Shown here: piece by piece, positions 27,249-37,947 of the stretch
How the letters are laid out: every line of letters begins with the position of its first letter
How positions within the stretch are numbered: position 1 is the first letter of the stretch
Origin: Rhodobiaceae bacterium
Lineage (GTDB): Bacteria; Pseudomonadota; Alphaproteobacteria; MED-G09
Reading direction: 5' to 3'
DNA: 43,318 nucleotides
Assembly: GCA_002723035.1 (NCBI GenBank)
Contig: PBNH01000008.1
Coordinates: forward strand, 55,026-98,343
The notes under the pieces: generated by a model
Told to the model about the DNA's origin: nothing
Database searches by the model: none
Seen by the model: the letters and a program-made list of their open reading frames with translations, nothing else
Program-made: the position numbers and the translations under genes

Positions 27249-27282
27249 TCTCTTATATTTCGAATTTGTTGGTTAAAATGCG

Positions 27283-27315
27283 AAGTGGGTAAGTTTGTTC
27301 TTTCCCGCTTTTTTT
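27283..27315 (+). terminator. Intrinsic terminator or attenuator hairpin before rimP
   Basis: AAGTGGG (27283-27289) pairs with CCCGCTT (27304-27310) through one G-U pair. After a U-U mismatch, AAG pairs with CTT inside, leaving a 6-base loop TTTGTT. Seven Ts run from 27309 directly at the stem base. This is a clear rho-independent terminator shape and the most G/C-rich short stretch of the area. It ends transcription from metK-trmB, or attenuates the rimP operon if the promoter lies upstream. Confidence 0.75.
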
Positions 27316-27331
27316 ATTATGTAAACGAAAG

Positions 27332-27853
27332 ATGATTGAGAAAGAAAAAATAAATCATATTGAACATCTTGTTGCCCCAGAAAAGGCTGCAGAATTTTTT
27401 TATTTTTTTAAAAATATTATTGATAAAACAGAATATCAGTTTGTTCGATTAAAAATTAGTGGAAAAGAGGAGCTGAATATTCAAATTATGGCTGAGGATA
27501 AAAATAGGTCTATGGTTATTGAGGACTGTAGAGTGTTGAGTAATATTATAGTTGATGAAATAGACTTGTCTGACGATTTTAATTATGAGTATGTATTAGA
27601 AGTTTCCTCCCCAGGTATAGATCGCCCTCTTACTTATGAAGAAGACTTTGATTTCTGGGTTGGTAATAAAGTTTTTGTCTTATTAAAAAAACCAATTAAT
27701 AAATCAAAAAAAATTATAGGTACTTTAATGGGGCTATTTAATAAAAATATTAAATTAGAAGATGTTGATGGTGATAACGCTTTAGAGATTGAAGTAGATA
27801 ATATTAAGAACATTAATATTATCTGGTCTCCTGAAGTCACTAGTTTAAATTAA
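27332..27853 (+). CDS. rimP: Ribosome maturation factor RimP
   Basis: A 173-residue protein needed for 30S subunit maturation. The N-terminal domain shows Val-Leu-Glu-Val-Ser-Ser-Pro-Gly-Ile-Asp-Arg-Pro-Leu, the family signature, at about residues 89-101. A C-terminal Sm-like SH3 barrel follows. It opens the rimP-nusA-infB-rbfA-truB-rpsO-pnp block, whose order is strongly conserved. The ribosome binding site is weak. The preceding hairpin suggests expression may be set by termination in the leader. Confidence 0.93.
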   Translation: MIEKEKINHIEHLVAPEKAAEFFYFFKNIIDKTEYQFVRLKISGKEELNIQIMAEDKNRSMVIEDCRVLSNIIVDEIDLSDDFNYEYVLEVSSPGIDRPLTYEEDFDFWVGNKVFVLLKKPINKSKKIIGTLMGLFNKNIKLEDVDGDNALEIEVDNIKNINIIWSPEVTSLN

Positions 27854-27879
27854 TATAAATTTTTGAGAGGTATGTTAAT

Positions 27880-29505
27880 ATGTCTACTAAAGGAATAAGT
27901 GCTAATAGGCTTGAGTTGCTGCAAATAGCTGACGCTGTTGCTCGTGAAAAATCTATAGATAAAAATATTGTTATCTCAGCAATGGAAGAGGCTATTCAAA
28001 AAGCGGCAGCCTCTCGTTATGGAATTGAAAATAATATTAAGGCTGAAATTAATCCAGAAACTGGATCTATAGCCCTCATGAGATTGCTTGATGTGGTAGA
28101 GAAAGTTGATGATTTTTCAACTCAAATAAATTTGGAAGACGCTAAACTGCGCAACCCAGAAGCTGAAATTGGTGGAGAACCAATTGAAGAAGAGTTACCC
28201 CCTATAGATTTTGGGAGAGTAGCAGCTCAAAGTGCAAAACAAGTTATATTCCAAAAAGTACGCGAAGCTGAAAGAGAGAGGCACTATGAAGAATTTAAAG
28301 ACAGAGTTGGTGAAATCATAAATGGAGTTATTAAGCGTGTTGAATACGGAACAGTTGTTGTGGATCTTGGCAGAGCAGAGGCTGTTATAAGGAAAGATTC
28401 TTTATTACCGAGAGAAGTCTATAAACCTGGAGATAGAGTAAGAGCATATATAATGGAGGTAAGAAGGGAGATCCGAGGTCCTCAAATTTTTTTATCACGA
28501 ACACATCCTGATTTTATGGCTAATCTCTTTGCCCAAGAAGTTCCAGAAATATATGATGGAATTATTGAGATTATTGGTGTTGCAAGAGATCCAGGTAGTA
28601 GAGCAAAAATAGCTGTATTATCTAAAGACTCCTCAATAGACCCAGTTGGTGCATGTGTTGGTATGAGAGGAAGTCGAGTGCAAGCAGTTGTAAATGAACT
28701 TCAAGGTGAAAAAATTGATATTTTAACTTGGACAGAGGATATAGCATCTTTTGTAGTTAAAGCTTTGCAGCCAGCCGAAGTTCAAAAAGTTGTTTTATAT
28801 GATGAAGAACAAAGGTTAGAAGTTGTCGTTCCTGAAGATCAACTTTCTTTAGCAATTGGTAGAAGAGGTCAGAATGTAAGGCTTGCATCAAGTTTATGTG
28901 GTTGGGATATTGATATTTTAACTGAAGATCAGGAGTCTGAAAGGCGTCAAAAAGAGTTTCAGGAGAGGACCCAGCTCTTTATGGAAGCCCTTGATGTTGA
29001 CGAATTACTAGCTCAATTATTGGTAACTGAAGGTTTCTCAGATATTACTGAATTAGCCTATGTCGATGAAAAAGAAATTTCAAGTATAGCTGGATTTGAT
29101 GAAGATACTGCTCAAGAAATTCAAGCTAGAGCATCTGATTTTATTAATAAAGAAAACGAAGAGCTCGAACAAAAATGTAAAGAATTGGGTATAAAAGATG
29201 ATTTATTGGAAATTGAAGAATTATCTTTAAAAATGATTGTTGCCTTAGGTGAAAACGATGTAAAATCTCTGGAGGATTTTGCTTATTGTTCTTCTGATGA
29301 TTTGTTGGGTTGGGATGAAACAGTAGGAGAGGAAAAGATCCACGAAAATGGTATTTTAGAGAGCTTTGATATAACCTATTCTCAGGTAAATGATTTAATT
29401 ATGTCTTCAAGGGTAAAATTAGGGATAATTCCTGACGAATCTAAGAATGAGAAAATAAATAGTGAAGTTGAGGTTGAAGAGGATTCTGTTGAAAAATCAG
29501 AGTAA
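27880..29505 (+). CDS. nusA: Transcription termination/antitermination factor NusA
   Basis: A 541-residue NusA that binds RNA polymerase and controls pausing, termination and antitermination. The N-terminal domain (about 1-130) carries the Ala-x-Arg-Gly-Ile-type RNAP-contact helices. Then come an S1 domain (about 140-205) and KH1/KH2 with Cys-Val-Gly-Met-Arg-Gly-Ser-Arg-Val and Leu-Ala-Ile-Gly-Arg-Arg-Gly-Gln-Asn-Val-Arg-Leu-Ala. Acidic C-terminal helix-hairpin-helix repeats follow from about residue 365. GAGAGG precedes the ATG. The small gene ylxR, usual between nusA and infB, is missing: only 39 bases separate them. Confidence 0.97.
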   Translation: MSTKGISANRLELLQIADAVAREKSIDKNIVISAMEEAIQKAAASRYGIENNIKAEINPETGSIALMRLLDVVEKVDDFSTQINLEDAKLRNPEAEIGGEPIEEELPPIDFGRVAAQSAKQVIFQKVREAERERHYEEFKDRVGEIINGVIKRVEYGTVVVDLGRAEAVIRKDSLLPREVYKPGDRVRAYIMEVRREIRGPQIFLSRTHPDFMANLFAQEVPEIYDGIIEIIGVARDPGSRAKIAVLSKDSSIDPVGACVGMRGSRVQAVVNELQGEKIDILTWTEDIASFVVKALQPAEVQKVVLYDEEQRLEVVVPEDQLSLAIGRRGQNVRLASSLCGWDIDILTEDQESERRQKEFQERTQLFMEALDVDELLAQLLVTEGFSDITELAYVDEKEISSIAGFDEDTAQEIQARASDFINKENEELEQKCKELGIKDDLLEIEELSLKMIVALGENDVKSLEDFAYCSSDDLLGWDETVGEEKIHENGILESFDITYSQVNDLIMSSRVKLGIIPDESKNEKINSEVEVEEDSVEKSE

Positions 29506-29544
29506 TTTTGCAAACAAATTAATATTTTAGGTTTAAATATAAAA

Positions 29545-31968
29545 ATGTCAGAAAAAACTACAAAAGATAAAAAAGAAAGAACATTATCTCTGAAGCCTGG
29601 TTTAGTCTCTTCGAATAATTCCAAAGGTTCTCGATCACCAAGAGCTTCAACAGTTGTTGTAGAGTCCAGGAGGGGAAGATTATCTCAAACAAGAAAGCCA
29701 GTAGCGCCCTCTGTAAGAGTTAGAAAAGCACCTAAAGCTCCAAATGTCTTTAAGCCTAAAACAGATAATGAGGGCTTAGATAAAAGTACTAGAAACCTTA
29801 CCGATAGTGAGAGGAATGCAAGAGAAAAAGCCCTTGAGAATGCTAAAATTAAAAATAAAACAGAAAAGGTTTCAAAAAAAGAAAAGATCTTAAAGAAAGA
29901 TAAGGTTAAGCAAAATATTCCTGATGCTATTGATCCTGCAAATATCCCTGCAAAAAAAGACCCTGAGTTTATAAAAGAAAAAGTAAAAAATATTAAATCT
30001 GAAACTTCTGGGGCTAAAAAGAGAGATCTCAAGAAAACTGAAAAAGAGAAGGCTGATAGATTTAGTAAAGGCAGTCAAAAAAGAAGATCAGGTAAGCTAT
30101 CAATTTCTCAAGCTTTAAATGAGGAGGAAAGGCAAAGATCTCTTGCTTCTATAAAAAGGAGACAAGAAAAGGCAAGAAAGAAAACTGTGGCAGATGATAC
30201 GCCTAAGGAAAAAATTTCTAGGAATGTAATTATACCTGAGACAATTACAGTGCAAGAGCTTTCAAACAGAATGGCTGAAAGAGGAGTTGATGTTATAAAA
30301 TCCTTAATGACACAAGGTGTAATGGTAAAAATAAATGATATTCTTGACTCCGATACTGCTCAGTTAATAGCTGAAGAATTCGGACATACAGTTACTAGAG
30401 TCTCAGAATCAGATATTGAAGAAGGCCTATCAGCAACAGATGATAGAGACGAAGATAAAAAACCAAGAAGCCCAGTCGTAACTGTAATGGGTCATGTAGA
30501 TCATGGAAAAACAACATTGTTGGACGCTATTAGAGAGTCTAATAATGTTTCAGGAGAGGCTGGCGGTATTACTCAGCATATTGGCGCTTATCAAACAAGA
30601 GTTAAAGACGACAAGAAAATTACTTTTATTGACACTCCTGGCCATGCTGCATTTACATCTATGAGAGCTAGAGGGGCAAAGGTAACAGACATTGTTGTTT
30701 TAGTTGTTGCTGCTGATGATGGTGTTATGCCTCAAACCATAGAAGCTATTAATCATGCAAAAGAGGCTGAAGCACCAATTATCGTTGCAATAAATAAAAT
30801 TGATAAGCCTGATGCAGATCCAAATGCCACACGAAACTCCTTACTTCAACATGAAATAATTGTGGAAGAAATGGGTGGTGATATTCAATCAGTTGAGCTA
30901 TCAGCTTTAACTAAAAAAGGAATAGATGATTTAATAGAAGCGATTTTACTTCAGGCTGATCTTCTTGAGTTAAAAGCAAATCCGGATAGATCTGCTGAAG
31001 GCTTTGTTATAGAGGCAAAGCTTGATAAAAATAGAGGTCCAGCAGTTACAACTATAATTCAAAGAGGAACACTAAAGGTTGGTGATATTTTAGTTATTGG
31101 TCAGTATTCTGGAAAAGTACGTTCATTAATTAATGATCAAGGAAAAGTGGTAAAAGAATGTTTGCCAGGTGAGCCAATAGAAATTCTTGGTATGAGCCAA
31201 ACCCCTGAGGCTGGAGATATTTTAACTGTTGTTGAGAGTGACTCAAGGGCTAGGGAGGTTTCAGAATATAGGCAAAGAAAATCAAAAGCTCCTACTCCAA
31301 ACCTTACCAAAGCAAATTTAGATCAGTTATTTTCAAAATCAAATCAAACTTTAAAGAAGGAAATTTTAGTTGTTGTAAAAGCTGATGTTCAGGGATCCTC
31401 TGAGGCTATTAAAGAGGCCCTTTTAAATTTAGGAAATGAGGAAGTATCTTGCAGAGTTATTCATGTAGGAGCTGGTGCTATTTCTGAGAGTGACATAACA
31501 TTAGCAGAAGCATCAAAAGCATTAGTTTTAGGATTTAATGTAAGGGCAAATAATCAAGCAAAAGATGCGGCTGAAAAATTTGGGATTACAATACTTTATC
31601 ATTCAATAATTTATGACCTGATTGATGATATTAAGGCATTATTAGAAGGTAAATTAGATCCTGAGCTTCGTTCAACAGTTACAGGCATGGCTGAAGTTTT
31701 AGAGGTATTCAAAAATTCAAAAATCGGAAATATTGCTGGCTGTAGTGTTATAGATGGTAAGATTGTGAAAGGGCTAAATGCTAAATTGCTCAGAGATGAT
31801 GTGGTAATTTATGATGGTGTTTTGTCAACTCTTCGAAGATTCAAAGATGATGCAAAAGAAGTTAATGCTGGGCAGGAATGTGGCCTTTCATTTGATAACA
31901 ATCAAGATATTAGACCTGGTGATAAGATTGAGTGTTATAAGGTTGATGAAATAAAGAGAACTATTTAG
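29545..31968 (+). CDS. infB: Translation initiation factor IF-2
   Basis: An 807-residue initiation GTPase that brings fMet-tRNA to the 30S subunit. A long Lys/Glu/Ser-rich N-terminal region (about residues 1-220) leads into the IF2 N-terminal fold. The GTPase domain follows: G1 Gly-His-Val-Asp-His-Gly-Lys-Thr-Thr at 316-324, G2 Gly-Gly-Ile-Thr-Gln-His-Ile-Gly-Ala, G3 Asp-Thr-Pro-Gly-His and G4 Asn-Lys-Ile-Asp. The C-terminal domains bind the initiator tRNA. The Lys-rich N-terminus is typical of Alphaproteobacteria. Confidence 0.98.
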   Translation: MSEKTTKDKKERTLSLKPGLVSSNNSKGSRSPRASTVVVESRRGRLSQTRKPVAPSVRVRKAPKAPNVFKPKTDNEGLDKSTRNLTDSERNAREKALENAKIKNKTEKVSKKEKILKKDKVKQNIPDAIDPANIPAKKDPEFIKEKVKNIKSETSGAKKRDLKKTEKEKADRFSKGSQKRRSGKLSISQALNEEERQRSLASIKRRQEKARKKTVADDTPKEKISRNVIIPETITVQELSNRMAERGVDVIKSLMTQGVMVKINDILDSDTAQLIAEEFGHTVTRVSESDIEEGLSATDDRDEDKKPRSPVVTVMGHVDHGKTTLLDAIRESNNVSGEAGGITQHIGAYQTRVKDDKKITFIDTPGHAAFTSMRARGAKVTDIVVLVVAADDGVMPQTIEAINHAKEAEAPIIVAINKIDKPDADPNATRNSLLQHEIIVEEMGGDIQSVELSALTKKGIDDLIEAILLQADLLELKANPDRSAEGFVIEAKLDKNRGPAVTTIIQRGTLKVGDILVIGQYSGKVRSLINDQGKVVKECLPGEPIEILGMSQTPEAGDILTVVESDSRAREVSEYRQRKSKAPTPNLTKANLDQLFSKSNQTLKKEILVVVKADVQGSSEAIKEALLNLGNEEVSCRVIHVGAGAISESDITLAEASKALVLGFNVRANNQAKDAAEKFGITILYHSIIYDLIDDIKALLEGKLDPELRSTVTGMAEVLEVFKNSKIGNIAGCSVIDGKIVKGLNAKLLRDDVVIYDGVLSTLRRFKDDAKEVNAGQECGLSFDNNQDIRPGDKIECYKVDEIKRTI

Positions 31969-31982
31969 CAATAGGCATTAAA

Positions 31983-32381
31983 ATGAAAAACTTTTCTTTT
32001 GAATTATCACGAGGTAAGCCTTCTCAAAGACAAATGAAGGTTCAGGAAATTCTCAGAGCCGCTTTGATCGAGGTTTTACAAAGGGGCCTTACTAAGGAAC
32101 CATTGTTAGACAACGGAATGATTACAATTAATCATGTAGATGTTTCTCCAGACTTAAAGCATGTAAAATTTTTCTTTCTACCTTTTGACGAAACAAAAAA
32201 AGAAGATTTTTTAAAAGCATTTAAGCGAGCAAATAAAGTAATAAGAAAAGCTATTGGACAACGTGTACATCTAAAATATGTACCCACAGTTAATTTTATA
32301 TTTGATGATAGTATTACTGAAGTAAGAAATTTAGATAAAATTTTTGCATCAAAAAAAGTTAAAAAAGATATCGAGAGATAA
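31983..32381 (+). CDS. rbfA: Ribosome-binding factor A
   Basis: A 132-residue RbfA, a cold-adaptation and 30S maturation factor with a KH-like fold. It starts with Gln-Arg-Gln-Met-Lys-Val-Gln-Glu near residue 16. The conserved Ile-Thr-x-x-x-Val-x-x-Ser-Pro-Asp-Leu-Lys-His-x-Lys segment follows. A C-terminal Lys-Tyr-Val-Pro-x-x-x-Phe-x-x-Asp-Asp-Ser stretch is also conserved. It sits 14 bases after infB and 3 bases before truB in the standard operon order. Confidence 0.95.
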   Translation: MKNFSFELSRGKPSQRQMKVQEILRAALIEVLQRGLTKEPLLDNGMITINHVDVSPDLKHVKFFFLPFDETKKEDFLKAFKRANKVIRKAIGQRVHLKYVPTVNFIFDDSITEVRNLDKIFASKKVKKDIER

Positions 32382-32384
32382 TAT

Positions 32385-33314
32385 TTGTCAAAGCAAAATA
32401 ATTTCAATTATCATGGTTGGCTAATACTAGATAAACCTTTAAATATTTCATCTGCTAAGGCTGTTAACATTGTAAAAAAAATTTTTAATGTAAAAAAGGC
32501 AGGACATGCTGGAACATTAGATCCTCTTGCTACTGGAGTTCTTCCAGTCGCAATCAATGCGGCAACTAAAACGATTCCTTATTTAGTTAATACAGAGAAA
32601 ACATATAGCTTTATAATTAAGTGGGGAGAGCAGACTGATACCGACGATACTGAAGGGAAAATTATTAATAAAAGTAATTATAGGCCATCAGAGCAAGATA
32701 TAAAAAAAATCTTGAAATTCTTTATCGGTAAGATTAAGCAAAAGCCTCCGCGTTTTTCAGCCTTAAAAATAAATGGTAAAAGAGCATATAAACTTGCTAG
32801 ACGCAAAAGTGAATTTGAAATTCCATCCAGGACTGTAAAAGTTTTAGATTTAAAATTGTTAAAATGTTTAGGTGATAATTTGGCAGAATTTGTAGTAACT
32901 TGCGAAAAAGGTTTTTATATTAGGTCTTTAGCAAGAGATATTTCATTAAAGTTAGATACTTTTGGTCATGTTTATGCGTTAAAGAGGACTAAAGTTGGCC
33001 GATTTGACATTAAAGATGCTTTTACTCTAGAAACCTTAGAGAAATTAGTGCATAGTGCGCCCGCAGGAAAGATGATCGAAGATTTTCTTCTTCCCACAGA
33101 TTGTGTGCTGGACGACATCCCGGCTCTACATATCTCTGACGAGGAAGCTAAAATGTTCTGTCACGGTCAGGTGATAAATAAAAATATATCAAATGATTTT
33201 ATTCCTAATGGTAGTGATGTCTTGGTAAAGAATAGAGAAAAGTCTCTAGGCATTGCAGTTTTTTTTGAAGAGAACTTAAAGCCGAAAAGGGTCTTTTCAA
33301 ATTTTATATATTAA
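32385..33314 (+). CDS. truB: tRNA pseudouridine-55 synthase TruB
   Basis: A 309-residue TruB that converts U55 to pseudouridine in the T-loop of tRNAs. The catalytic Asp46 is in [12 protein letters not shown]. Further conserved parts are Gln-x-Pro-Pro-x-Phe-Ser-Ala-x-Lys and Cys-x-Lys-Gly-x-Tyr-Ile-Arg-Ser-Leu-Ala-Arg-Asp. The start is TTG at 32385, right after the rbfA stop, with a GAGAG-like site upstream. Length is normal. Confidence 0.96.
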   Translation: MSKQNNFNYHGWLILDKPLNISSAKAVNIVKKIFNVKKAGHAGTLDPLATGVLPVAINAATKTIPYLVNTEKTYSFIIKWGEQTDTDDTEGKIINKSNYRPSEQDIKKILKFFIGKIKQKPPRFSALKINGKRAYKLARRKSEFEIPSRTVKVLDLKLLKCLGDNLAEFVVTCEKGFYIRSLARDISLKLDTFGHVYALKRTKVGRFDIKDAFTLETLEKLVHSAPAGKMIEDFLLPTDCVLDDIPALHISDEEAKMFCHGQVINKNISNDFIPNGSDVLVKNREKSLGIAVFFEENLKPKRVFSNFIY

Positions 33315-33325
33315 AGGAGAAAATG

Positions 33326-33595
33326 ATGTCGATTGAATCTGAACGTAAGAAAGAAGTAATTTCAGAATATGCATTAAAAGATGGAGACACAGGTTCTCCA
33401 GAAATTCAAATAGCGATTTTAACCGAAAGAATTTTAAATCTCACTGAACATTTTAAGACTCATAAAAAAGATAACCACTCTAGGCAAGGATTGCTAAAAA
33501 TGGTCAATTTAAGAAGAAAGCTATTAGATTATGTTAAGTCAAAAAATCAAAAGCGTTATGAGGATATAATTAAAAGACTTGGTTTAAGAAGATAA
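33326..33595 (+). CDS. rpsO: 30S ribosomal protein S15
   Basis: An 89-residue S15 that binds 16S rRNA helices in the 30S platform. The family signature Asp-Thr-Gly-Ser-Pro-Glu-x-Gln-x-Ala-x-Leu-Thr is at about residues 21-33, and a His-x-Lys-Asp-x-His-Ser-Arg segment follows. Two adjacent ATGs exist. AGGAG at 33315-33319 is only 3 bases from the first (33323) but 6 from the second (33326), which also gives the usual Met-Ser-Ile start. The 11 bases after truB leave no room for an E. coli-like autoregulatory leader. Confidence 0.97.
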   Translation: MSIESERKKEVISEYALKDGDTGSPEIQIAILTERILNLTEHFKTHKKDNHSRQGLLKMVNLRRKLLDYVKSKNQKRYEDIIKRLGLRR

Positions 33596-33673
33596 AAATC
33601 CCTTTAATTAATTTTGTTAATAAAAATTCCTTTAAAAAAATACATAAATCGGTAAAAATAGGTAAAACGTATA

Positions 33674-35875
33674 ATGTTTAAAATAGAAAACGAAGTATTA
33701 GAATGGGGTGGGAAGACCCTAACTTTAGAAACAGGAAGAGTTGCTAGACAAGCTCATGGTTCAGTGATTGCAACTTATGGTGGAACATCCGTACTGGCTA
33801 CTGTTGTAGCCGACTATGAACCAAAACCAGGATTAGACTTTTTTCCTTTAACTGTAAATTATCAGGAAAAGGCATATGCAGCAGGTAAAATACCTGGTGG
33901 TTTTTTTAAGAGAGAAGGAAGACCTTCAGAAAAAGAAACACTTGTTTCAAGGCTGATAGATAGACCAATTAGACCTTTATTCGCAAAAGGCTTTCAAAAT
34001 GAAACTCAAGTGCTTGCAACTGTAATAAGCTATGATGGAGAAAATGACCCTGATATTGTAGCTATGATAGCTGTTTCTGCAGCTCTAACACTTTCCGGTG
34101 TTCCTTTTATGGGTCCAATAGCGGCTGCAAGAGTTGGATATATTAATAATGAATATATTCTTAATCCAACAAAAGAAGAGTTAGATGGAGATTGTGAGTT
34201 AGATTTAGTAGTTGCAGGAACAGATTCTGCAGTATTAATGGTTGAGTCTGAAGCTAAAGAATTATCTGAAGAAGTAATGCTTGGAGCAGTTAGTTTTGGG
34301 CAAGACTCTTTCAAGTCTGTAACAAAAGCAATTATTCAACTTGCTGAGAAAGCAGCAAAAGAACCAAGAGAACTAGAAGAGATAGACCTTTCTGATCTTC
34401 AAGAAATTGTTAACAAAATTGTTAGGGAAAAATTGATTTCAGCTTACAAAGAGAGAAATAAGCAGAAAAGATCAAATAAAATTTCTGAAATTAAATCTGA
34501 TTTAATTAGTGAATTAGTTAATGATGATAACCCAGATATAATTGATTCAGAAGTAAGTAGTGTCTTTAAAAATATTGAAAAAGATATTGTGAGAGGAAGT
34601 ATACTTGACACTGGATTAAGAATTGACGGCAGAGATCTTGAGACTGTTCGACCAGTACATTCTGAGGTAAGTATTCTTCCACTAACTCATGGCTCTTCTT
34701 TATTCACCAGAGGAGAGACTCAAGCATTAGTTGTCACAACGTTGGGAACCGGACTTGACGAAAAGTATGTCGATGGCTTAGACGAGACATATAAAGAAAA
34801 ATTCATGCTTCATTATAATTTTCCTCCTTACTCGGTCGGTGAAACCGGTAGAACTGGCTTTACCTCTAGAAGAGAAATTGGCCACGGTAAGCTTGCTTGG
34901 AGGTCCTTACAAGCTGTATTACCCGAGTATGATGATTTTCCTTATACAGTACGACTGGTTTCTGAGATTACTGAGTCTAATGGATCATCATCTATGGCAA
35001 CAGTTTGTGGCTCTTCTCTATCACTAATGGATGCCGGAGTTCCATTAAAAAGGCCTGTCGCAGGAATTGCTATGGGTTTAATTAAGGAGGATGATAAGGT
35101 GGCGGTCTTATCTGATATTCTCGGAGACGAAGATCATTTAGGTGATATGGATTTTAAGGTGGCTGGTACATCTGAAGGAATTACATCCCTTCAAATGGAT
35201 ATAAAAATTACAGGTATTACGAAGGATATTATGGATACAGCTCTTACTCAGGCAAAGGCCGGTAGAATTCATATTCTAGAAGAAATGGCAAAGGCTATAG
35301 AAAAACCTAGAGAAACGGTTAACTCAACTGCTCCTAGAATTGAAACAATACAGGTACCTGTTGATAAAATTAGAGATGTTATAGGTTCAGGCGGAAAGGT
35401 CATAAGAGAAATTGTTGAAGAAAGTGGCGCTAAAGTAGATATCAATGATGATGGTATTGTTAAAATTGCATCAAGTGATACAGACTCTCTTAATAAAGCG
35501 TTAGAGTTAATTAACTCAATAGTTGCAGAACCAGAAGCTGGAGAGATTTATGAAGGTAAAGTAGTAAAAATTATGGATTTTGGTGCTTTTGTAAATTTCT
35601 TTGGAAAAAGAGATGGCTTGGTCCATATCTCTCAGTTAGCTAACGAAAGAGTAAAAAACGTTACAGATATAGTTAGCGAAGGCGATGTCGTTAAAGTTAA
35701 ATTGTTGGGCTTTGACAATAGAGGCAAGGTAAAACTATCAATGAAAGAAGTTGATCAAAAAACTGGAAAAGAGATTATTTCTGAATCTGGAGAAACTTCT
35801 GAGAATTCTGCAAAAGAGAAAAAGTCAAAAAAATCAAAGAAGACAAAAAAAGATAAACAAGAAGTTTCTAATTAA
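33674..35875 (+). CDS. pnp: Polyribonucleotide nucleotidyltransferase (PNPase)
   Basis: A 733-residue phosphorolytic 3'-5' exoribonuclease and degradosome-type enzyme. Two RNase PH-like domains (about residues 10-230 and 310-545) flank an alpha-helical linker. The first has the Arg-Pro-Leu-Phe and the second the Phe-Thr-Arg-Gly-Glu-Thr-Gln-Ala motif. A KH domain with Ile-Gly-Ser-Gly-Gly-Lys begins near residue 555, and an S1 domain at about 623. The C-terminus is a Lys/Ser-rich tail. A 78-base AT-rich gap follows rpsO, with no terminator seen. It ends 9 bases before the convergent fabI. Confidence 0.97.
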   Translation: MFKIENEVLEWGGKTLTLETGRVARQAHGSVIATYGGTSVLATVVADYEPKPGLDFFPLTVNYQEKAYAAGKIPGGFFKREGRPSEKETLVSRLIDRPIRPLFAKGFQNETQVLATVISYDGENDPDIVAMIAVSAALTLSGVPFMGPIAAARVGYINNEYILNPTKEELDGDCELDLVVAGTDSAVLMVESEAKELSEEVMLGAVSFGQDSFKSVTKAIIQLAEKAAKEPRELEEIDLSDLQEIVNKIVREKLISAYKERNKQKRSNKISEIKSDLISELVNDDNPDIIDSEVSSVFKNIEKDIVRGSILDTGLRIDGRDLETVRPVHSEVSILPLTHGSSLFTRGETQALVVTTLGTGLDEKYVDGLDETYKEKFMLHYNFPPYSVGETGRTGFTSRREIGHGKLAWRSLQAVLPEYDDFPYTVRLVSEITESNGSSSMATVCGSSLSLMDAGVPLKRPVAGIAMGLIKEDDKVAVLSDILGDEDHLGDMDFKVAGTSEGITSLQMDIKITGITKDIMDTALTQAKAGRIHILEEMAKAIEKPRETVNSTAPRIETIQVPVDKIRDVIGSGGKVIREIVEESGAKVDINDDGIVKIASSDTDSLNKALELINSIVAEPEAGEIYEGKVVKIMDFGAFVNFFGKRDGLVHISQLANERVKNVTDIVSEGDVVKVKLLGFDNRGKVKLSMKEVDQKTGKEIISESGETSENSAKEKKSKKSKKTKKDKQEVSN

Positions 35876-35884
35876 AAAAAATCA

Positions 35885-36703
35885 TTATTCGGGCTTGGGC
35901 ATTCCAATTATATTGTAGCCTAAGTCCACATAATGTATTTCACCCGTAACCCCTAAAGACAAATCAGAAAGAAGATAAAGGCCGGCTGATCCAATATTAT
36001 CAAGAGATAACTTGCCGTTAAGGGGAGAAAATTTTTCAGCATAGTTGAAAATATCTCTAGCTCCTCCTACTCCAGCACCTGAGAGTGTTCTCATAGGACC
36101 AGCTGAAATAGCATTAATTCTTATTCCACTTTTACCCAGATCAGCAGATAAATATCTTACAGAAGATTCAAGAGCGGCTTTTGCAACTCCCATTACATTA
36201 TAGTTAGGCATTACCTTTACCGAACCACCAAAACTTAATGTTAAAATAGATCCTCCTTTATTAATATATGGTTCTGCTATTCTAGTTATTTCAGTTAATG
36301 AGTAGCAGGATATTTCAAGTGTTTTAAGAAAATTTTTTTTAGTTGTTTCTAAATACCTTCCTGATAGTTCATTCCTATCCGAATAGGCAATACCATGAAC
36401 TATAAAATCTAAATCTCCCCACTCTTTTTTTATAGTTGAAAAAATATTTTCAATTTCATTTGTATTTGTTACATCACAATTAAAGATTAAATCTGAGTTT
36501 GTAAGTTTTGCTAGAGGTTCGACTCGTTTTTTAAAAGAGTCGCTTTGATATGTATATGCAAGTTTTGCCCCATTTTTGTACAATAAATTTGCTATACCCC
36601 AAGCAAGTGAATGATTATTTGCAACTCCCATAATTAACCCTTTTTTATTTTTCATTAAAGGTACGGTGAGATTAGATGAATTTTCTTCAGTATTTTGACT
36701 CAA
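35885..36703 (-). CDS. fabI: Enoyl-[acyl-carrier-protein] reductase (NADH) FabI
   Basis: A 272-residue SDR-type enoyl-ACP reductase performing the last reduction of each fatty acid elongation cycle. The N-terminal cofactor segment is Gly-Val-Ala-Asn-Asn-His-Ser-Leu-Ala-Trp-Gly-Ile-Ala. The FabI active site Tyr-x6-Lys is Tyr168 and Lys175. It is last in fabA-fabB-fabI, an arrangement found beside irr in many Alphaproteobacteria. Its N-terminus has about 18 extra residues before the conserved core; internal ATGs exist, so the start may lie slightly downstream. Confidence 0.95.
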   Translation of the reverse strand: MSQNTEENSSNLTVPLMKNKKGLIMGVANNHSLAWGIANLLYKNGAKLAYTYQSDSFKKRVEPLAKLTNSDLIFNCDVTNTNEIENIFSTIKKEWGDLDFIVHGIAYSDRNELSGRYLETTKKNFLKTLEISCYSLTEITRIAEPYINKGGSILTLSFGGSVKVMPNYNVMGVAKAALESSVRYLSADLGKSGIRINAISAGPMRTLSGAGVGGARDIFNYAEKFSPLNGKLSLDNIGSAGLYLLSDLSLGVTGEIHYVDLGYNIIGMPKPE

Positions 36704-36712
36704 AATATTTCC

Positions 36713-37930
36713 TTATTTATCTGGATGTTTAAATGTAAGAGTTGCATTAGTTCCGCCGAAGCCAAAACTATTAGATAATATGTATCCCAAATTAACATTT
36801 TCTTTTTTATTTCTAACAATAGGTATATTTTCAAAAAGAGGGTCTACATTTTTTATATTTGCTGACTCACAAATGAAGTTATTATCCATCATTAGAATGC
36901 TATAAATTGCCTCTTGAACCCCTGCAGCACCTAAACTATGACCTGTAAGTGATTTAGTTGCGCTTAATGGTGGAATTTTAGATCCAAAAACTTCTTTAAT
37001 GGCTTCAATTTCCTTTGAGTCTCCAACAGGAGTAGATGTTGCATGAGGATTAATATAGTCTATTTCATCATCAATACCTTTCATTGCCATCTTCATACAT
37101 CTTACAGCACCTTCACCTGAGGGCTGAACCATATCATGACCATCTGATGTTGCACCATAACCAACTAATTCAGCATAAATTTTTGCCCCTCTTGCTTTTG
37201 CCCTTTCTATTTCTTCTAAAACTAAAACTCCTGCCCCACCAGCAATAACAAATCCATCTCTATCATTATCATAAGCCCTACTGGATGATGATGGGTTATC
37301 ATTATATTTTGACGACATAGCTCCCATTGCATCAAATAAAACTGATAGAGCCCAATTTAGCTCTTCTCCTCCGCCAGCAAACATTACATCTTGTTTACCA
37401 TACTGTATCGTTTCATAAGCATTTCCGATGCAGTGTGAAGATGTAGCACAAGCTGATGAAATTGAATAGTTAATGCCCTTTATTCCAAAGGGAGTTGCAA
37501 GTGTTGCTGAGTTAGTTGATGACATTGCTTTCGGAACAGCAAATGGTCCAACTCTTTTAGGTCCTTTTTCTCTAGTAATATCTGCAGCTTCAATAAGAGC
37601 TTTTGTTGATGGCCCTCCTGAGCCCATTATAAGACCAGTATTTTCATTAACAATATCAGAATTTTCAAGACCAGAGTCTTCTATGGCTTGTTGCATTGCT
37701 ATATAGTTCCAAGCAGCTCCATTACCCATAAATCTTCTTTCTTTTTTCTCCAAATACTTTTCGGGGTCTAGAGTTGGTTTACCATAAACTTGACTACGAA
37801 AACCTAATTCTTGATGCTCACTAGAGTAAGTAATTCCTGATTTTCCATCTTTAAGGCTTTTTAAGACTTCTTCTTTATTATTTCCTATACAAGATACAAT
37901 ACCTATGCCTGTAATAACGACTCGCCTCAT
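36713..37930 (-). CDS. fabB: 3-oxoacyl-[acyl-carrier-protein] synthase I FabB
   Basis: A 405-residue condensing enzyme (KAS I), normal length. The catalytic Cys161 is in Ser-Ser-Ala-Cys-Ala-Thr-Ser. The two active-site histidines are His296 in [10 protein letters not shown] and His331 in [10 protein letters not shown], with Lys326 between them. Together with FabA it makes anaerobic unsaturated fatty acids. It lies between fabA and fabI with 9- and 17-base gaps, so the three genes form one operon. Confidence 0.96.
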   Translation of the reverse strand: MRRVVITGIGIVSCIGNNKEEVLKSLKDGKSGITYSSEHQELGFRSQVYGKPTLDPEKYLEKKERRFMGNGAAWNYIAMQQAIEDSGLENSDIVNENTGLIMGSGGPSTKALIEAADITREKGPKRVGPFAVPKAMSSTNSATLATPFGIKGINYSISSACATSSHCIGNAYETIQYGKQDVMFAGGGEELNWALSVLFDAMGAMSSKYNDNPSSSSRAYDNDRDGFVIAGGAGVLVLEEIERAKARGAKIYAELVGYGATSDGHDMVQPSGEGAVRCMKMAMKGIDDEIDYINPHATSTPVGDSKEIEAIKEVFGSKIPPLSATKSLTGHSLGAAGVQEAIYSILMMDNNFICESANIKNVDPLFENIPIVRNKKENVNLGYILSNSFGFGGTNATLTFKHPDK

Positions 37931-37947
37931 TTTTAAACCCTCAATTA

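Noticed and set aside
33315-33325. S15 autoregulatory leader before rpsO
   Set aside because: The gap after truB is about 11 bases; no pseudoknot or double hairpin can form there without involving truB coding sequence.
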